DNA of 64,000 nucleotides from an uncultured Spirochaetaceae bacterium (GTDB lineage: Bacteria; Spirochaetota; Spirochaetia; Sphaerochaetales; Sphaerochaetaceae), in contig CALXLH010000010.1 in the NCBI GenBank assembly GCA_944389145.1, positions 1 to 64,000 of the forward strand. The letters run 5' to 3'. The first letter of the stretch is position 1. Every line of letters starts with the position of its first letter. The position numbers were made by a program, and so were the translations under genes. Shown one piece after another: positions 41,522-51,344 of this stretch. Under the pieces are notes generated by a model. The model ran no database searches. It was given only the letters and a program-made list of their open reading frames with translations, and was not told the DNA's origin.

Positions 41522-42378
41522 TAGAGAGAATATCCGGAAGCAGGAAGGCGTGGTGCGGCGTCATGAAGACGCTATGCTGGATCTCGCTTGCGATCGTTAC
41601 CGCGCTGACTGCCTTCATGCTGCTTTATGTGCTTTTCCGCGGTGTTCCTAATGTCACGCCGCAGCTTCTTTTCACGAAGCCAAGCACGCTGCGCAATACC
41701 ATCGGCATCCTGCCGGACATCCTGAACACGGTCTACATCGTCATAGCGACGCTGGTGATCGTGCTTCCTATAGGCGTCGGCGCTGCGATATATCTCAACG
41801 AATACGCGACGAACAAGAGGGTCGTTGAGATAATCGAGTTTGCGGCGGAAACGCTCTCAGGCATTCCATCGATCATCTACGGCCTTGTCGGCATGCTCGT
41901 GTTCTGCCAGTTCTGCTCGCTCGGAACGACGCTGCTTGCAGGTGCGCTGACCCTCGTCATCATGAACCTTCCTACCATCATGAGGACGACTCAGGAGAGC
42001 CTCAAGACCGTGCCGGAGAGCTACAGGGAAGGTGCGTTCGCGCTTGGTGCCGGAAAGTGGAGGGTAATCAGGACCGTTGTCCTGCCTACCTGCATCAACG
42101 GCATAATCACAGGATGCATCCTTTCGATCGGAAGGATACTCAGCGAGTCCGCGGCATTGCTATTCACCGCAGGATTCGCACATAACGTCAATGGATTCAT
42201 CAGCGGCCTCGGCAGTGCCGGAGCGACGCTTACCGTCGCCCTGTATATGTATGCCAGCGAGCGCGGCGAGTTTGATGTCGCATTCGCGATCGCGGCCATC
42301 CTCATGGTCCTGACGGTTATCATCAACCTGCTCACGACATACATGGGACGGCTGATGAAGAGGAGAAACGGACAGTGA
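41518..42378 (+). CDS. pstA: Phosphate ABC transporter permease PstA
   Basis: The 286-residue protein has [20 protein letters not shown] and the loop [21 protein letters not shown], both typical for PstA. It overlaps pstC and pstB by 4 nt each, implying coupled translation. Confidence 0.94.
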   Translation: MIERISGSRKAWCGVMKTLCWISLAIVTALTAFMLLYVLFRGVPNVTPQLLFTKPSTLRNTIGILPDILNTVYIVIATLVIVLPIGVGAAIYLNEYATNKRVVEIIEFAAETLSGIPSIIYGLVGMLVFCQFCSLGTTLLAGALTLVIMNLPTIMRTTQESLKTVPESYREGAFALGAGKWRVIRTVVLPTCINGIITGCILSIGRILSESAALLFTAGFAHNVNGFISGLGSAGATLTVALYMYASERGEFDVAFAIAAILMVLTVIINLLTTYMGRLMKRRNGQ

Positions 42379-43127
42379 CAATAATAGAGACTAAGGATCT
42401 GGATCTCTGGTATGGATCCATGCAGGCCTTGAAGAAGATAAACCTGAAGATGGAAGAGAAGTCCATCACTGCGCTTATCGGTCCTTCAGGATGCGGCAAG
42501 TCCACGTTCCTCCGCACGCTCAACAGGATGAATGATCTCGTTCAGGGCGTGAGGATCGAGGGCGAGGTGCTTTACAACGGGGAGAACATCTTTTCTCCCA
42601 AGGTGGACGTGAACGGCCTCAGGTATGAGGTGGGCATGGTCTTCCAGAAGCCGAATCCGTTCATGATGAGCATATATGACAATATCGCATACGGGCCTCG
42701 TACCCATGGGATAAAGAGCAAGGTGAAGCTTGACGAGATCGTTGAGAAGGCACTTGTTGACGCATCGCTCTTCGATGAGGTCAAGGACAGGCTCAGGAAG
42801 AGTGCCCTGGGGCTTTCCGGAGGACAGCAGCAGAGGCTATGCATCGCCCGTGCCCTTGCCGTACAGCCGAAGGTGCTGCTGATGGATGAGCCCACATCTG
42901 CCCTCGATCCTATCTCGACAGCCAAGATCGAGGAGCTTGCGATGAGCCTCTGTGACAGGTACACGATCATCATCGTCACCCATAACATGCAGCAGGCTCT
43001 GCGCATTGCGCATAAGACGGCTTTCTTCCTGCTAGGGGAAGTTATAGAATATGATGATACTGAAAAGATATTCTCCAATCCTTCTGACCCAAGGACTGAG
43101 GATTATGTGACGGGAAGGTTCGGTTGA
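42375..43127 (+). CDS. pstB: Phosphate ABC transporter ATPase PstB
   Basis: The 250-residue ATPase has Walker [10 protein letters not shown] (36-44), followed by [11 protein letters not shown], a PstB mark, plus [15 protein letters not shown] and [13 protein letters not shown]. The start is GTG, overlapping the pstA stop. Confidence 0.96.
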   Translation: MTIIETKDLDLWYGSMQALKKINLKMEEKSITALIGPSGCGKSTFLRTLNRMNDLVQGVRIEGEVLYNGENIFSPKVDVNGLRYEVGMVFQKPNPFMMSIYDNIAYGPRTHGIKSKVKLDEIVEKALVDASLFDEVKDRLRKSALGLSGGQQQRLCIARALAVQPKVLLMDEPTSALDPISTAKIEELAMSLCDRYTIIIVTHNMQQALRIAHKTAFFLLGEVIEYDDTEKIFSNPSDPRTEDYVTGRFG

Positions 43128-43128
43128 T

Positions 43129-43794
43129 ATGAGGACTAGATTCGACAGTGAGCTTGAGACGCTCTACGTAAGCATGATAAAGATGGGCTCCCTTACGGAG
43201 GATACCCTGAACGCGCTTAAGGCAGCGCTTTCCGGCGAGGGGCGTGACCGCCTTGCTGGAATCGCGGATATCTCGAGGGCGATAGATGAGAAGGACAGGG
43301 AGATAGAGGCGCTGTGCCTCCGCCTGCTGCTTCGCCGCCAGCCTGTCGCGAGGGACCTGAGGACGATCTCATCGGCGATGAAGATGATCTATGATATCGA
43401 GAGGATCGGGGACAATGCGGTGGATATCGCTGAGATAATTCCCTTCATATCCTCCGAGGATCTTACGATGCGCGTGGGGCTGGATAGCATGATCGGCACC
43501 GTGATAGAGATGGTCACCGGCGCTATCGATGCATTTGTCCACTACGACGCAGGCAAGGCCAATGCGGTAATTGCGGAGGACGATGTTGCTGACAGGGCGT
43601 TTGACCATGCCAAGCAGATGGTTACCGATATGATCCGCCATGGGGACAAGGATGCCCAGGAGGCGCCCGACCTGCTTATGATCGCCAAGTATCTGGAGAG
43701 GATGGGGGACCATGCGGCTTCCCTGGCCCGCTGGGTACTCAATGCGCTGGATGTGAGCGGAGACTGGATCAACAACCCGGTTAAGGTGGAATAG
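43129..43794 (+). CDS. phoU: Phosphate signalling protein PhoU
   Basis: The 221-residue all-helical protein has two PhoU repeats with the metal-binding motif (E/D)RIGDNAVDIAE in the first and ERMGDHAASLARW in the second. PhoU links the Pst importer to the PhoR kinase. It starts 1 nt after pstB. Confidence 0.95.
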   Translation: MRTRFDSELETLYVSMIKMGSLTEDTLNALKAALSGEGRDRLAGIADISRAIDEKDREIEALCLRLLLRRQPVARDLRTISSAMKMIYDIERIGDNAVDIAEIIPFISSEDLTMRVGLDSMIGTVIEMVTGAIDAFVHYDAGKANAVIAEDDVADRAFDHAKQMVTDMIRHGDKDAQEAPDLLMIAKYLERMGDHAASLARWVLNALDVSGDWINNPVKVE

Positions 43795-43795
43795 G

Positions 43796-44473
43796 ATGAT
43801 CTATCTCGTTGAGGACGATCCATCGATAAGGAAGCTGGTGAGCTACGCGCTCAAGGGCAACGGGTTCGAGGTGCGTGCCTTTGAGTCCGGAGAGGAGATG
43901 TGGGCAGCTCGCGGCAATGAGAAGCCTGAGCTGTTCCTGCTGGATATAATGCTTCCAGGACAGTCAGGCCTTGAGATACTCCAGGCAATCCGCAGCGATT
44001 CATCGCTCCGTCTCGTCCCTGTGATAATGGTCACGGCACGCGGAAGCGAGTATGACAAGGTGCTTGGGCTGGACAGCGGGGCCGACGATTACATCTCCAA
44101 GCCATTCGGAATGATGGAGCTGCTTTCACGCGTGCGTGCCGTCCTCAGGCGCTGCGACACGCATAAGGAGAACGAGGATCTCCGCTATGGCGATATCGTG
44201 ATATCCTCCGTCTCCCATCAGGTGAGGGTAGGAGGCTCGAAGGTAGAGCTGACCCTCAAGGAGTTCAATCTGCTCCTGTATCTGATGGAGAATGAGGGAA
44301 TCGTCCTTGACCGTGATAGCATACTCAATACCGTCTGGGGATATTCCTTCGACGGTGAGAACAGGACAGTTGACGTCCATATCCGGCACCTCAGGGAGAA
44401 GCTCGGGACAGAAGGCAGCCGCATAGAGACGGTGAAGGGTGTCGGATACAGATTCAGGGGACACGATGAATAA
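43796..44473 (+). CDS. phoB: PhoB-like response regulator
   Basis: The 225-residue protein has a receiver domain with phospho-acceptor Asp in LFLLDIMLPGQSGLE and an OmpR/PhoB winged helix ending in TVDVHIRHLREKLG and VKGVGYRF. It is the expected binder of the repeats upstream of pstS. It starts 1 nt after phoU and overlaps the kinase gene by 8 nt. Confidence 0.93.
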   Translation: MIYLVEDDPSIRKLVSYALKGNGFEVRAFESGEEMWAARGNEKPELFLLDIMLPGQSGLEILQAIRSDSSLRLVPVIMVTARGSEYDKVLGLDSGADDYISKPFGMMELLSRVRAVLRRCDTHKENEDLRYGDIVISSVSHQVRVGGSKVELTLKEFNLLLYLMENEGIVLDRDSILNTVWGYSFDGENRTVDVHIRHLREKLGTEGSRIETVKGVGYRFRGHDE

Positions 44474-46127
44474 GAAGATATTTCAGACCGTTTTCATCTC
44501 GATAACGATGACGCTTGTCCTTGCGCTTGCCGTATCGATAGCGGTATTCCATGCTGAGTATGAGAATAGGATCGAATCAGACCTTCATGCGGAGGTAAGG
44601 CTCCTCTCTGCCGTTGCAGCCAACGGTATCGTGGATATAGGCAATGGCATAGTGCCTGGCCACAGGATTACCCTGATAGCCAGCGATGGCACAGTCCTCT
44701 ATGAGAGCGAGCGAAGCCCTGATGGGATGGAGAATCATCTTGAAAGGCCTGAGGTGCAGGATGCCCTGCAGTATGGCTATGGGGAGGATACGAGAAGAAG
44801 CGATACGCTTCTCCAGGACTACCACTATGCCGCGATGCGTCTTCAGGACGGCAACGTCCTGCGCGTGGCGGTTCCCGCTGATACGCTGCTATCGTTCGTC
44901 ATCGACATGATCCTTCCGATGCTTCTGATCCTGATCGTGCTGATGATATTCTTCGCCTGGTATTCCTTCAAGGCTGCCAAGCGCATCACGGATCCCCTGA
45001 ACTCGATCGATCTTGAGCATCCTGAGGAGAATGAGGATTACGAGGAGCTGTCGCCTCTGCTGTACAGGATTGCCAAGCAGCAGGCTACCATCCGCAGCCA
45101 GATAGAGAGCGCGGAGCGTACCAGGCGCGAGTTCTCGATCATAACGGGGAATATGTCGGAAGGCCTTGCCGTAGTCGATCCGGAGGCGAGGATCCTCTCG
45201 ATAAACCGGGCTTTCTATGAGCTGTTCGATGCCCAGAAGGCAGATGCCGGAGAGAGCGTTCTGGCGATAGATCGCTCGGATCAGTTCTCCGATGTGCTCT
45301 TTGCGGCTCTTGGAGGCAGGCGTGCAGAGACCGTCATAGAGCGTCCTGGCAGGACGCTGCAGGTCATCTCTTCCCCCGTCGCGGATGATGGCAGCAAGAC
45401 CCGTGGGGCGGTGGTGATCGTCATAGATATAACGGAGAAGGCCGAGAGGGAGAACCTAAGGCGTGAGTTCACGGCCAATGTCAGCCATGAGCTGCGTACG
45501 CCGCTTACATCGATATCCGGATTCGCGGAGCTGCTGATGAACGGCAGCGTGCCTCAGGATGAGGTCAGGAATTTCGCCAAGGATATCTATGATGAGGTCC
45601 AGCGTCTGATAGCCCTCGTCCATGACATCATGAGGCTTTCCCGGCTCGATGAGGGTAGCGAGGCTGAGGTGATGGAAAAGGTGGATCTGTCACAGATAGC
45701 CGATGAGGTGATCATGCGTCTCCGCGCTAAGGCGCAGAACGCCGACGTGACTCTCTCTTTCTCGCATGAGGGACGGACTGAGCTGATGGGTTCCGAGTCG
45801 CTTCTGGATGAGATGGTCTACAACCTGGTCGAGAATGCGATTAAGTACAACAAGGAGAAAGGCTCTGTATGCGTCTCCGTCACCGGTGCCGAGGATAAGG
45901 TCATCCTTACCGTCGCTGATACGGGCATAGGCATTCCCGATGAGGATAAGGACAGGGTCTTCGAGCGATTCTACCGCGTGGATAAGTCACGCTCACGCAG
46001 CTCTGGTGGCACAGGGCTGGGGCTGTCGATCGTCCGCCATGCCGTGATGTTCCACAATGGTACGATAACGCTGAATTCGAAGATAGGGGAGGGAACCACG
46101 ATAAGTGCCTCGTTCCCGGCTGTCTGA
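44466..46127 (+). CDS. phoR: PhoR-like sensor histidine kinase
   Basis: The 553-residue kinase has two membrane helices flanking an extracytoplasmic region of about 115 residues, a PAS-like domain, a HisKA domain with FTANVSHELRTPLTS, and an ATPase domain with VENAIKYN, DTGIGIPDED and GGTGLGLSIV. ATG 44466 with AGGGG upstream is preferred to 44439. With phoU and pst genes before it, it is the phosphate sensor. A terminator follows. Confidence 0.93.
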   Translation: MNKKIFQTVFISITMTLVLALAVSIAVFHAEYENRIESDLHAEVRLLSAVAANGIVDIGNGIVPGHRITLIASDGTVLYESERSPDGMENHLERPEVQDALQYGYGEDTRRSDTLLQDYHYAAMRLQDGNVLRVAVPADTLLSFVIDMILPMLLILIVLMIFFAWYSFKAAKRITDPLNSIDLEHPEENEDYEELSPLLYRIAKQQATIRSQIESAERTRREFSIITGNMSEGLAVVDPEARILSINRAFYELFDAQKADAGESVLAIDRSDQFSDVLFAALGGRRAETVIERPGRTLQVISSPVADDGSKTRGAVVIVIDITEKAERENLRREFTANVSHELRTPLTSISGFAELLMNGSVPQDEVRNFAKDIYDEVQRLIALVHDIMRLSRLDEGSEAEVMEKVDLSQIADEVIMRLRAKAQNADVTLSFSHEGRTELMGSESLLDEMVYNLVENAIKYNKEKGSVCVSVTGAEDKVILTVADTGIGIPDEDKDRVFERFYRVDKSRSRSSGGTGLGLSIVRHAVMFHNGTITLNSKIGEGTTISASFPAV

Positions 46128-46157
46128 TGAGATAGGATGATGCAATGAAGGATATGG

Positions 46158-46181
46158 AGGGCAGGTGTCAAAGCCTGCCCT
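46158..46181. terminator. Terminator between phoR and convergent aminotransferase
   Basis: AGGGCAGG (46158-46165) pairs with CCTGCCCT (46174-46181) over an 8-nt loop, followed by TCGCTT. It may serve both directions. Confidence 0.7.
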
Positions 46182-46189
46182 TCGCTTGC

Positions 46190-47311
46190 CTAGAGCCTTT
46201 CTGCAAGGCTGGTTATCGCCCTCAGCCCTTCCTTGAGCGTCTCCGTGTCGCTGCCGTAGCCGATACGGAAGCTCCCTGGCTCCTCGAAGCAGTCGCCTGG
46301 CGTGACGAATGAGCCTGTCTCATCGTAGAGCCTCCTGCAGAAGTCATAGGATGGGATATCGAAGTCGTAGTAGATGAGGGCCGTGGTCCCTGCCTGCGGC
46401 CTGGTGTAGCGGAAATGCCCGTTCTCTCCGATCCATTTATCGAGTATGGCCAGATTCCTCCTTACGATGCCTCTGTTGCGCTCAAGGAGGGCTTCCTTAT
46501 GCCTCAAGGCAATGGATGCTATCGCGTCATCGAACATGCCGCAGCTGATGAGATCATAATCACGATGTGACATGAATGCCCTCCGTGCCTTCTCATCATG
46601 GGTGAAGATCCAGCCCATGCGGATTCCGGCAAGCGAGAAGACCTTTGACATGCTGCCGACGGAGATTCCCTTCTCATAGAGGTCTGCGACGGACTCGCAC
46701 CATGAATCCTCCTGAGTCAGGTGGCGGTATACCTCGTCCGAAAGGATATAGGCATCCGCGTCCCGGGCGATCCTTATGATCTCAGATAGCAGCTCCTTCG
46801 ACATCAGCGCACCGGTCGGGTTGTTCGGGTTGTTGATGCAGATGAGCCTCGTGTCATCAGTGACGAGGCCCTCAAGCTCCCTGAGGTCTGGAAGATAGCC
46901 GTTCTCCTGCCTGAGATGCATTATATCGACCTTTGCCCCGATGGACATGGGAATGGAGTATAGCTGCTGGTAGGTCGGCATGATGCTCACCACATGGTCG
47001 CCGCTGGAGACGAGCGAGCAGAATACGTGGTGGTTTGCCCCTGCTGCTCCGTGCGTCGTGACTATCTCTTCCGGGCGTGCGCTCCTGTAGAGCGAGGCAA
47101 TGCCGCTTCTTAGCTCATCGCTCCCTTCTATGTCTCCATATGTGAGGCGCCTGGCGCAGAATTCCGACAGGAATGCTTCCTTATCCTCGTCAGAAAGCTC
47201 GAAAAGCTCATCGACAGAGACTGAGTCGACGCAGGTTTCCGCTATATTGTAGCGCGCTCCAGTCTCATACGCGTTCATCCATTCCTCTACGGCGAAGGGC
47301 TTGATATCCAT
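46190..47311 (-). CDS. Class I/II PLP-dependent aminotransferase
   Basis: The 373-residue protein has the aspartate-aminotransferase fold: NPNNPTG (161-167), SDEVYR (191-196) and the PLP lysine K223 in SMSKVFSLAGIRMGW, followed by R231. The overall pattern is closer to the aspartate/tyrosine aminotransferase and capreomycidine-synthase-like groups than to any well-known enzyme, so the substrate is open. It is transcribed alone, towards phoR. Confidence 0.9.
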   Translation of the reverse strand: MDIKPFAVEEWMNAYETGARYNIAETCVDSVSVDELFELSDEDKEAFLSEFCARRLTYGDIEGSDELRSGIASLYRSARPEEIVTTHGAAGANHHVFCSLVSSGDHVVSIMPTYQQLYSIPMSIGAKVDIMHLRQENGYLPDLRELEGLVTDDTRLICINNPNNPTGALMSKELLSEIIRIARDADAYILSDEVYRHLTQEDSWCESVADLYEKGISVGSMSKVFSLAGIRMGWIFTHDEKARRAFMSHRDYDLISCGMFDDAIASIALRHKEALLERNRGIVRRNLAILDKWIGENGHFRYTRPQAGTTALIYYDFDIPSYDFCRRLYDETGSFVTPGDCFEEPGSFRIGYGSDTETLKEGLRAITSLAERL

Positions 47312-47439
47312 TCCGATCCTCCTATCTATCTACTGTCTTGTAGGGCTGACAGGGTCAGTAAGTCAAGATTCGCATGGATTTCCGGGGCATGGTTATTTCA
47401 TACTATGCCATTTACCCCCTCTACTAGGGGTTTTCTTCA

Positions 47440-47468
47440 TTGACAACAGCCTGTCAGGATGCAACGAT
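47440..47468 (+). promoter_or_regulatory. Possible promoter of first AMP-forming ligase
   Basis: A perfect TTGACA (47440-47445) is followed after 17 bp by the poor -10 AACGAT (47463-47468). A short CCCCT/AGGGG hairpin with TTTTCTT lies just before it (47416-47436). Confidence 0.35.
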
Positions 47469-47517
47469 AGCACAGGACTACGACAGTTTTTCGGAATATG
47501 TCGAAAACGGAGGATGC

Positions 47518-49242
47518 ATGAAGACGATAGATTATGTGAATACATGGTCCTTCCTCGACGAGTATAGAGGAAAGGAGTTCCAGGGAAGTTGGCCTAATGT
47601 CAAGGAGATGTTCCATATCTCCGTGCTGCGATACCCGGACAACCACTGCCTGCGTGCCTTCTCTCCCAAGGAGGAGCGCTTCACATACAGGGAGGCCGAG
47701 GAGAGGATCAAGGCCGTCGCAGCCGCGCTGATGGAGAGCGGCGTGAAGAAGGGCGACAAGATCGGCGTTTCCGGAAAGAACAGCCCAGAGTGGGCGATCG
47801 CGTATTTCGGCATCATCTATGCAGGGGCTATAGTTGTTCCTCTCGATTATCTTCTCAAGGACGCTGAGATGGAGCATCTCATGGCGTTCGGAGGCGTATC
47901 CAGACTCTTCATAGATGCAGAGCGCATCGATTCCATCGACAAGGACGGGACCCTCGGCATCACGAAGTATTCCCTTGAGCCTGGCTCATCCTATCCCTTC
48001 GTGCTGGATATGGACGGGCATTACGCTGAGCCGGAAAGGGCTGAAGGCTCTGACATAGCGGCGATCCTCTTCACGTCCGGAACCACGGGAACGCCGAAGG
48101 GTGTCATGCTTACCCATGATAACCTCGTATCGGACAACTACCTTGCCCAGTCGAACATGAGGATCTATCCGACGGATGTCTTCTATGCCATCCTGCCGAT
48201 CCATCATGCCTATACGATGCTTGCGGTGCTGTATGAGGCGATGGGCGTCGGTGCGGAGGTCGTCTTCGGCAAGAAGCTCGTCGTGTCGCAGATACTCAGG
48301 GAGCTGAAGGAGGGGCAGGTCACGATGTTCCTTGCCGTGCCGATGCTCTTCAACAAGATGATCGCGGCGCTTATGAACGGCGTGAGGAAGAAGGGCATCG
48401 CCGTCTATGGGCTCATACGTGCACTCATGGGTCTGTCAGGACTGCTCAAGAAGATCTTTGGCATCAATGTCGGCAAGAGGATGTTCGGCTTCCTGCTCAG
48501 GAAGCTCTCCCTCGAGAGCAACCGCATCTGCATCTGCGGCGGCGGACCGCTTCCCGCGTCCACCTTCAAGATGTTCAATGAGCTGGGAATCGATTTCGTG
48601 CAGGGATATGGCCTGACGGAGACCAGCCCTATCACCCATCTCAATCCGGTGGAGGCGTACCGTGAGACGTCGGTAGGAAAGAAGATCAAGGAATGCGAGG
48701 TCCGGATAGTCGATCCTGATAGCGATGGAAACGGCACGATATACATCAAGGGACCGATGGTGATGAAGGGCTATTACAACAATCCTGAGGCTACTGCCGA
48801 GGTGCTTTCCGATGATGGATGGCTCAATACCGGCGATGTCGGGCACGAGGATGGCGATGGATACCTCTACCTCACGGGCCGCGCGAAGAACGTCATCGTC
48901 ACCGAGGGAGGCAAGAACGTCTTTCCTGAGGAGATCGAGGATCACTTCCAGCTCTACGATGAGATCGATCAGGTCTGCATAATAGGCTATGAGCTTGACA
49001 AGTCCATGAAGAGCGAGGGCATCCGTCTGATAGCCTATCCTGCCGATTCGCTGAGAAAGAGCCTCAATGGCGACGCGGCCGCGATCGAGAAGAGGATCAA
49101 CGAGATCGTCTCCGAGGTCAACAAGGAGCTTCAGTCCTATAAGAAGATCACCAAGGTCACTATAGCTGACGAGCCTCTTCCGATGACCAGCACGAAGAAG
49201 GTCAAGCGCTTTGAGGTCAAGGCCAAGTTCGACAAGGTTTGA
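47518..49242 (+). CDS. Long-chain acyl-CoA synthetase-like AMP-forming ligase (first copy)
   Basis: The 574-residue protein has the adenylate-forming motifs FTSGTTGTPKGVMLTHDNL (AMP binding), QGYGLTETSPITHLNP, and DGWLNTGDVG, with the final lysine region TSTKKVKR. Such enzymes activate fatty acids to acyl-CoA. ATG 47518 has GGAGGA 4 nt upstream; the frame extends to 47440 without a start signal. A close paralogue follows directly, and a third starts at 63399. Having two in tandem suggests different chain-length or acyl-ACP preferences. Confidence 0.92.
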   Translation: MKTIDYVNTWSFLDEYRGKEFQGSWPNVKEMFHISVLRYPDNHCLRAFSPKEERFTYREAEERIKAVAAALMESGVKKGDKIGVSGKNSPEWAIAYFGIIYAGAIVVPLDYLLKDAEMEHLMAFGGVSRLFIDAERIDSIDKDGTLGITKYSLEPGSSYPFVLDMDGHYAEPERAEGSDIAAILFTSGTTGTPKGVMLTHDNLVSDNYLAQSNMRIYPTDVFYAILPIHHAYTMLAVLYEAMGVGAEVVFGKKLVVSQILRELKEGQVTMFLAVPMLFNKMIAALMNGVRKKGIAVYGLIRALMGLSGLLKKIFGINVGKRMFGFLLRKLSLESNRICICGGGPLPASTFKMFNELGIDFVQGYGLTETSPITHLNPVEAYRETSVGKKIKECEVRIVDPDSDGNGTIYIKGPMVMKGYYNNPEATAEVLSDDGWLNTGDVGHEDGDGYLYLTGRAKNVIVTEGGKNVFPEEIEDHFQLYDEIDQVCIIGYELDKSMKSEGIRLIAYPADSLRKSLNGDAAAIEKRINEIVSEVNKELQSYKKITKVTIADEPLPMTSTKKVKRFEVKAKFDKV

Positions 49243-49281
49243 GAATCTGTCAGATAAGGCTTCTTTCTCCATGCCTTTATA

Positions 49282-49315
49282 TGGTAGAATCCAGCATCCG
49301 TTCGCGCGGATGCTG
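49282..49315 (+). promoter_or_regulatory. Extended -10 promoter and 5' leader hairpin of second ligase
   Basis: TGG directly precedes TAGAAT (49285-49290). CAGCATCCG (49292-49300) and CGGATGCTG (49307-49315) form a perfect 9-bp stem near the predicted 5' end. It could instead be the terminator of the first ligase gene, although no T run follows. Confidence 0.5.
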
Positions 49316-49338
49316 TATCTGATGGTGGGGTTTGTTCG

Positions 49339-51051
49339 ATGAAGAATGTTGAGTATCGCAATGCATGGGCCTTCCTTGATGAGTTCAGGGGAAGGGAGTT
49401 CGAGGGAATGTGGCCAGGGGTCACGGAACTCTTCCGTATAACCACGATGCGCTTTCCTGATAACGTCTGCTTCCGCTCATTCGAGCCTGACAGGAGCCTG
49501 ACATATACGGAGGCATGGCGCCGTGTCGAGGCGATAGCCGCATATCTTGAGAAGGATGGCGTCAGGAGCGGCGATAAGATCGCAGTGATGGGACATAACT
49601 CCTCAGAGTGGGCGCTGGCATACTTCGCTGTCATCCGTGCAGGCGCGATAATCGTTCCGCTCGATAATCAGCTTAAGGATTCCGAGGCTGAGCATTTCAT
49701 GGAGTTCGGCGGGGTAACGAGGATATTCGCGGAGCCGGAGCGCCTTGATGCTCTCTCTGATTCCCTCGTGAAGTATTCCCTTGAGGCTTCCGAGCGCTAC
49801 CCGTTCATCATGGAGATGGAAGGAGGAGTGCCTGCCGTGAAGGCCGGAAGGGGCCAGGAAGTCGCGGCGATCCTCTTCACCTCCGGTACCACGGGAACGC
49901 CGAAGGGCGTCATGCTTACCCATGACAATCTCGTCTCCGACTGCCTCCTGACGCAGGCAAATCTCGATTTCCGCAGCACTGACAGGATCTATGCGATCCT
50001 TCCTGTCAGCCATGCCTATACGATGGAGGCCGTGGTCTACTCAGCCATAAGCACGGGCGGAGCCGTCATCTTCGGCAGGAAGCTCGCGATGACTCGCATC
50101 ATGAGCGAGCTGAAGGAAGGCGAAGTCACGATCCTGATGGCTGTGCCGATGCTTTACAACAAGATGATCGCGGCGCTTATGAACGGCGTGAGGAAGAAGG
50201 GCATCGTCGTCTACGGCCTTATACGCGCCATGATGAAGATCTCCGGATTCCTGAAGATCGTCACCGGGCGGAATGTCGGTAAGAAGCTCTTTCATTCGCT
50301 TTCCTCAAAGCTCTCCCTCGATAATGTGCGTACATGCATATCCGGAGGAGGACCTCTTCCGACCTCCACCTTCAAGATGTTCAATGAGCTGGGAATCGAT
50401 TTCGTGCAGGGCTATGGCCTGACAGAAGCCAGCCCGATAACGCATGTCAATCCTGTCGAGGCATACAGGCTTGAGTCCGTTGGCAAGAAGTTCCCGATGG
50501 AGGAGGTAAAGATCATCAATCCTGACAGCGAGGGCAATGGCGTCATCTGCATCAAGGGGCCGATGGTTATGAAAGGCTACTACAACAATCCGGAGGCTAC
50601 TGCAGAGGTGCTTTCCGAGGACGGCTGGCTCAATACGGGGGATGTCGGGCATCAGGATGAGGATGGCTATCTCTACCTGACGGGACGGGCGAAGAACGTC
50701 ATCGTCACGGAAGGCGGCAAGAATGTCTTTCCGGAGGAGATCGAGGATCGATTCCAGCTTTGCAGCGAGATAGAGCAGTGCTGCGTCATAGGCTATGAGA
50801 AGGATGCCGCAAGGAAGGCAGAGGGCATCGCGATGATCGTCGTGCCATCGGAGGAGCTCATGAAGCTCGCTGGCTCTGATAAGTCGCTTGCCGAGAAGCG
50901 CATCAATGAGATCGTTGATGCCGTCAATCACGATATCCAGCAGTACAAGAGGATAGATAAGGTCATCGTTTCATATGAGCCTCTGCCGATGACAAGCACG
51001 AAGAAGGTCAGGCGCAATGATGTGAAGGTGCGCTTCGGGAGTATGCTATGA
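49339..51051 (+). CDS. Long-chain acyl-CoA synthetase-like AMP-forming ligase (second copy)
   Basis: The 570-residue protein is a close paralogue of the gene before it, with identical stretches such as FTSGTTGTPKGVMLTHDNL and ASPITHVNPVEAYR against SPITHLNPVEAYR. Walker-like and hinge motifs are intact. It overlaps yhbY by 4 nt. The tandem pair probably arose by local duplication and then diverged mainly in the N-terminal substrate pocket. Confidence 0.92.
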   Translation: MKNVEYRNAWAFLDEFRGREFEGMWPGVTELFRITTMRFPDNVCFRSFEPDRSLTYTEAWRRVEAIAAYLEKDGVRSGDKIAVMGHNSSEWALAYFAVIRAGAIIVPLDNQLKDSEAEHFMEFGGVTRIFAEPERLDALSDSLVKYSLEASERYPFIMEMEGGVPAVKAGRGQEVAAILFTSGTTGTPKGVMLTHDNLVSDCLLTQANLDFRSTDRIYAILPVSHAYTMEAVVYSAISTGGAVIFGRKLAMTRIMSELKEGEVTILMAVPMLYNKMIAALMNGVRKKGIVVYGLIRAMMKISGFLKIVTGRNVGKKLFHSLSSKLSLDNVRTCISGGGPLPTSTFKMFNELGIDFVQGYGLTEASPITHVNPVEAYRLESVGKKFPMEEVKIINPDSEGNGVICIKGPMVMKGYYNNPEATAEVLSEDGWLNTGDVGHQDEDGYLYLTGRAKNVIVTEGGKNVFPEEIEDRFQLCSEIEQCCVIGYEKDAARKAEGIAMIVVPSEELMKLAGSDKSLAEKRINEIVDAVNHDIQQYKRIDKVIVSYEPLPMTSTKKVRRNDVKVRFGSML

Positions 51052-51344
51052 TCGTGATGAAGAGCAAGGACAGGGCCTTCCTGCGTTCTGAGGCTCAGAC
51101 GCTGAGCCCTGTGGTATATGTCGGAAAGAGCGGCCTTACGGAGGCCGTCATAGCTGCGCTCGATCAGGCGCTTACGGCACATGAGCTGGTGAAGGTGCGC
51201 TTCCAGGCCTCTAAGGATGAGGTGGAAGGTATATCCCGCTCGCTGGAGGGATCGACCGATTCGACGCTTGTCGCGGTGACCGGCTTCACTGCGGTGTTCT
51301 ATCGCCGCTCTCCTGATCCAGATAAGAGGCGCTATCGGATCTGA
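51048..51344 (+). CDS. yhbY: CRS1-YhbY domain RNA-binding protein
   Basis: The 98-residue protein is a single CRM domain: LRSEAQTLSPVVYVGKSGLTEAVIAALDQALTAHELVKVRF is spread over residues 12-52, with the GxxG loop as VGKSG. YhbY proteins bind pre-50S ribosomal RNA. ATG 51048 overlaps the ligase stop; ATG 51057 is an alternative. Its last 59 nt overlap the convergent AraC gene. Confidence 0.9.
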   Translation: MIVMKSKDRAFLRSEAQTLSPVVYVGKSGLTEAVIAALDQALTAHELVKVRFQASKDEVEGISRSLEGSTDSTLVAVTGFTAVFYRRSPDPDKRRYRI

